A stretch of 64,000 nucleotides of DNA from Pelagirhabdus alkalitolerans (GTDB lineage Bacteria > Bacillota > Bacilli > Bacillales > Amphibacillaceae): NCBI RefSeq assembly GCF_900096905.1, contig NZ_FMYI01000002.1, forward strand, positions 310,001 to 374,000. Direction: 5' to 3'. Below are positions 61,724 to 64,000 of the stretch, piece after piece. Under the pieces are notes generated by a model, which was not told the origin of the DNA, made no database searches, and was given only the letters and a program-made list of their open reading frames with translations. Every line of letters begins with the position of its first letter. Within the stretch, counting starts at the first letter, position 1. A program made the position numbers and the translations under genes.

Positions 61724-62947
61724 TTATTTCTGTTTACGCATCATATCTAAATAATGAACAGGGTGATCTATTTTCACTTTTGTGATCATCATCGCATGTT
61801 TGGCACGCTCAATCGGTTCGCCTGTTTCATCATATAACTCAACAATCGTTTGTTTAAAACGTTTAAAATTCGGACCGAAAAATTCGACTTCATCACCAAC
61901 ACCAAAGTTATTTCGTTGTTGAATCGTTGCAAATTGTGTTTCTGGATCATAATCTAACACAAGACCCGCAAAATCGTATTTTGGCAAACGTTCAGGGCGA
62001 CCGTATAATTGATCTTTGTGCGTTGGTTCGCCGTAGTAAAAGGCTGTTGAAAGATTTCGTTGGGCTGCCTTCCAAATCTCATCAACCCATTCTGAATTGA
62101 GCTCAAATCCTTCTGGGTCTTCGAAGTAGGCATCAATAATTTTACGATATACATTAACGACAGTCGCAACATAATGAATACTTTTCATTCTTCCTTCAAT
62201 TTTTAAAGAATCGACACCTGCTTCAATTAAGTCAGGTAAGTGTTCGACCATACTCAAATCTTGTGAGCTCATCGTGTATTTTTCATCATTCTCATCCGAT
62301 ATGTCAACAGTACCATCTGTGCCATCTTCAAATAAGTCATATTTCCAACGACAAGACTGGGCACATCCACCTCGGTTTGCATCTCGAGATGTCATATGAT
62401 TGGAAAGAACACAACGCCCTGAGTAGGAGATACACATCGCACCGTGAATAAAGGCTTCGATTTCAATATCAACGTTTTCTTTAATCTCTTTTATTTCTTC
62501 AACCGAAACTTCACGTGCCAACACAACACGTGGCAAGCCTTCATTTTTCCAAAATTCAGCTGTTTTCCAGTTCGTCACAGAAGCTTGTGTACTAATATGC
62601 ACTTCCAAGTCCGGTGCAGCTTCACGACAAGCATCAATCAAGGCTGGGTCTGCTGCGATCACAGCTGAAATGCCCACTTCATATAACTTCTTAAAATACT
62701 CATGTGCTCCGTCCAAATTTTCATTATGTGCTATGATATTCGTCGCAACATACACTTTTGCACCGTATTGGTTGGCAAATTCAACACCTTCAGCCATTTC
62801 ATCAAACGTAAAGTTACCCGCCTTTGAACGGAGACCGAATTGACGTCCACCAATATAGACAGCATCTGCACCGTAGTGTATCGCAAACTTTAATTTTTCA
62901 AGATTACCTGCTGGTGCTAGTAGTTCTGGTTTTTGTTTTGTTGTCAT
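61724..62947 (-). CDS. yrrO: U32 family protein YrrO (tRNA 5-hydroxyuridine synthesis)
   Basis: A 407-residue U32 'peptidase-like' protein with the family signature EAFIHGAMCISYSGRC, then GGCAQSCRW, and the TIM-barrel start ELLAPAGNLEKLKFAIHYGA. In Bacillus subtilis YrrN and YrrO (TrhP1/TrhP2) make the prephenate-dependent 5-hydroxyuridine at tRNA position 34; protease activity is not established for this branch. AGGAG precedes the ATG by 10 bases. Paired with yrrN, 18 bases upstream. Confidence 0.9.
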   Translation of the reverse strand: MTTKQKPELLAPAGNLEKLKFAIHYGADAVYIGGRQFGLRSKAGNFTFDEMAEGVEFANQYGAKVYVATNIIAHNENLDGAHEYFKKLYEVGISAVIAADPALIDACREAAPDLEVHISTQASVTNWKTAEFWKNEGLPRVVLAREVSVEEIKEIKENVDIEIEAFIHGAMCISYSGRCVLSNHMTSRDANRGGCAQSCRWKYDLFEDGTDGTVDISDENDEKYTMSSQDLSMVEHLPDLIEAGVDSLKIEGRMKSIHYVATVVNVYRKIIDAYFEDPEGFELNSEWVDEIWKAAQRNLSTAFYYGEPTHKDQLYGRPERLPKYDFAGLVLDYDPETQFATIQQRNNFGVGDEVEFFGPNFKRFKQTIVELYDETGEPIERAKHAMMITKVKIDHPVHYLDMMRKQK

Positions 62948-62965
62948 CTCACCCGTACTCCTTAA

Positions 62966-63889
62966 TTAATAAATCTGTTCTTTAAAATAAAATCCTGTAT
63001 TTAACCTACGATCGTTTGGTTGAATTTGATAGATGCGTTGTTTCCAGCCACTCTTCTTCTGTTGATATGCTTCAGGGTCAGCTAAGTACGTATCGATCGC
63101 TTCACGATAGATGGCTACAATTGCTTCATTATAGTCTGTTTCTTTTAAAATTCCCTCTATTTTTAAACCATCAATTTCGGCGTCTAAAATAATGTCCAAA
63201 TGATCGATCATCATAAGATCCTCATTACTCATAATGTGCGTCCCATTTTTGTCTTCAAAAATAGGATAATGGGTGTCTTCTTTCCGATCTTCTTTAATAA
63301 AACGCTTTTGATCAGGATCATAATATTGACCCACATGGTCATAATAGTTCTGTACAAGACGGCGTTTAGATTGAAAGATGTTCGTCATACCATGAATTTG
63401 AATGTCAATTGGAAAATCGACCTGTTCTTTTATCTCCCTAACAGCGTCTAGCGACAACTCATTCGACAGTGTTGCACGCGATAAGCCACGCTTATGCCAA
63501 AACTTAAGTGTTTGGTAATTGGTTGCAAGTGTCGATGGATGCCAGTTAATGCTTAGTGAAGATCCGATATCTTTTATGACTTGATAAATCGCTTGATCAC
63601 CTGCCACAATTCCATCGACATTGATGGACTCGAGTTGCTTTAAATAACTTGGCAATGCTTTTAAATGCTCATTATGATAGATCGCATTCACCATCACATA
63701 AATCTTTTTATTTTGTGCCTGTAAATGCTCAGTCGCTTGTTTAATTTCATCAATTGTCAAATCACCACTTGCTCGATTCGCAAAATCTTGATGACCGACA
63801 TATATACTATCCGCACCTGCATCAGACAAACGAAACAGTTCATCTAAATCTTTTGCGGTGGCTTGTAATTCTGGTTTATATTGATTCAT
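62966..63889 (-). CDS. yrrN: U32 family protein YrrN
   Basis: A 307-residue shorter U32 homologue: DAGADSIYVGHQDFANRASG, INWHPSTLATNYQTLKF and DIQIHGMTNIFQSKRRLVQNY (in part). The cysteines of the usual signature are missing (HGMTNIFQSKR in place of HGAMCISYSGR), as is normal for the small partner. AGAGGTG lies 9 bases before the ATG. In Bacillus the methyltransferase gene yrrM lies just upstream; that would be outside this window. Confidence 0.88.
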   Translation of the reverse strand: MNQYKPELQATAKDLDELFRLSDAGADSIYVGHQDFANRASGDLTIDEIKQATEHLQAQNKKIYVMVNAIYHNEHLKALPSYLKQLESINVDGIVAGDQAIYQVIKDIGSSLSINWHPSTLATNYQTLKFWHKRGLSRATLSNELSLDAVREIKEQVDFPIDIQIHGMTNIFQSKRRLVQNYYDHVGQYYDPDQKRFIKEDRKEDTHYPIFEDKNGTHIMSNEDLMMIDHLDIILDAEIDGLKIEGILKETDYNEAIVAIYREAIDTYLADPEAYQQKKSGWKQRIYQIQPNDRRLNTGFYFKEQIY

Positions 63890-63941
63890 ATTTGATTCAC
63901 CTCTAAAGACAGTCTAAGACATATTATGAAGCATCGAATGA

Positions 63942-63958
63942 ATTTATCAGTGATAAAT
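63942..63958. repeat. 17-bp palindrome upstream of yrrN
   Basis: ATTTATCAGTGATAAAT is a perfect palindrome around the central G, about 55 bases before yrrN. Possible operator; the last ~40 bases of the window are T-rich with no gene. Confidence 0.4.
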
Positions 63959-64000
63959 ATCACACTTTTTGATACTTTTTCGTATATTTTTATATTTTTC

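Noticed and set aside
61724..63889. Collagenase/protease role of the U32 pair
   Set aside because: The arrangement matches Bacillus yrrN/yrrO, which act in tRNA 5-hydroxyuridine synthesis; protease annotation is inherited from old family names.

Overview
The window comes from a low-GC Gram-positive chromosome (Firmicutes, most like the halophilic or alkaliphilic Bacillaceae and relatives). The evidence is AT-rich DNA, strong AGGAGG ribosome sites, Bacillus-type families (CvfB/YitL, YqxD, YitT, YhfW, YrrN/YrrO, an IDEAL-like protein), a proline T-box, a lysine riboswitch, a TPP riboswitch and a CIRCE operator. Many proteins are rich in Asp and Glu. A Na+-type V-ATPase, an Mrp antiporter, mevalonate-pathway genes and C30-type carotenoid genes fit a salt-adapted organism. 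I cannot name the genus. No rRNA, tRNA or transposon was seen.

Layout. 1-10.3 kb is amino-acid metabolism: the 3' part of gltB, then gltD, ilvE, a VanZ-like gene, T-box-controlled proBA, ppaC and ilvA. 10.4-11.8 kb holds yqxD and cvfB, divergent. 12.0-20.5 kb is a nine-gene V-ATPase operon in the Enterococcus hirae order ntpFIKECGABD, whose c-ring protein carries all five Na+-ligand positions. 20.6-29 kb has dapA behind a lysine riboswitch, a GGDEF/EAL sensor, a small IDEAL-like gene, htpG under CIRCE, tenA under a TPP riboswitch, and a stand-alone tyrosine recombinase. 29.2-32.5 kb holds yitT, a split chromate-type transporter and ogt. 32.6-36.5 kb holds the first three mevalonate-pathway genes (thiolase, mvaS, mvaA). 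36.6-42.6 kb is an Mrp antiporter operon in the order E-F-G-D'-E'-B-C-D-D2, with MrpA split as in archaeal Mbh modules. 42.7-44.6 kb has a Rieske/FAD oxidoreductase and a small membrane protein.

44.7-52.9 kb is a complete type II-A CRISPR-Cas locus close to the Streptococcus pyogenes type. It has cas9, cas1, cas2, csn2, a 16-repeat array after csn2, a divergent tracrRNA, and a second 10-repeat array upstream of cas9. The second array has its own copy of the leader and what looks like the last codons of csn2. Cas9 keeps the two PAM-reading arginines. Both leaders contain an inverted repeat-like segment that could act as an anti-repeat.

52.9-64 kb, all on the minus strand, holds a CPBP protease, yaaA, a late carotenoid cluster (CruF-like, acyltransferase, CrtQ-like, CrtP-like), a three-gene signalling unit and the paired U32 genes yrrN/yrrO. 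In the signalling unit, a protein with the full CarH-type adenosylcobalamin light-sensor signature (Wx9EH, then ExHxxG) but no DNA-binding domain is translationally coupled to a diguanylate cyclase and a small membrane protein. Lying next to carotenoid genes, it is the best candidate here for an undescribed system: B12-based light sensing with a c-di-GMP output.
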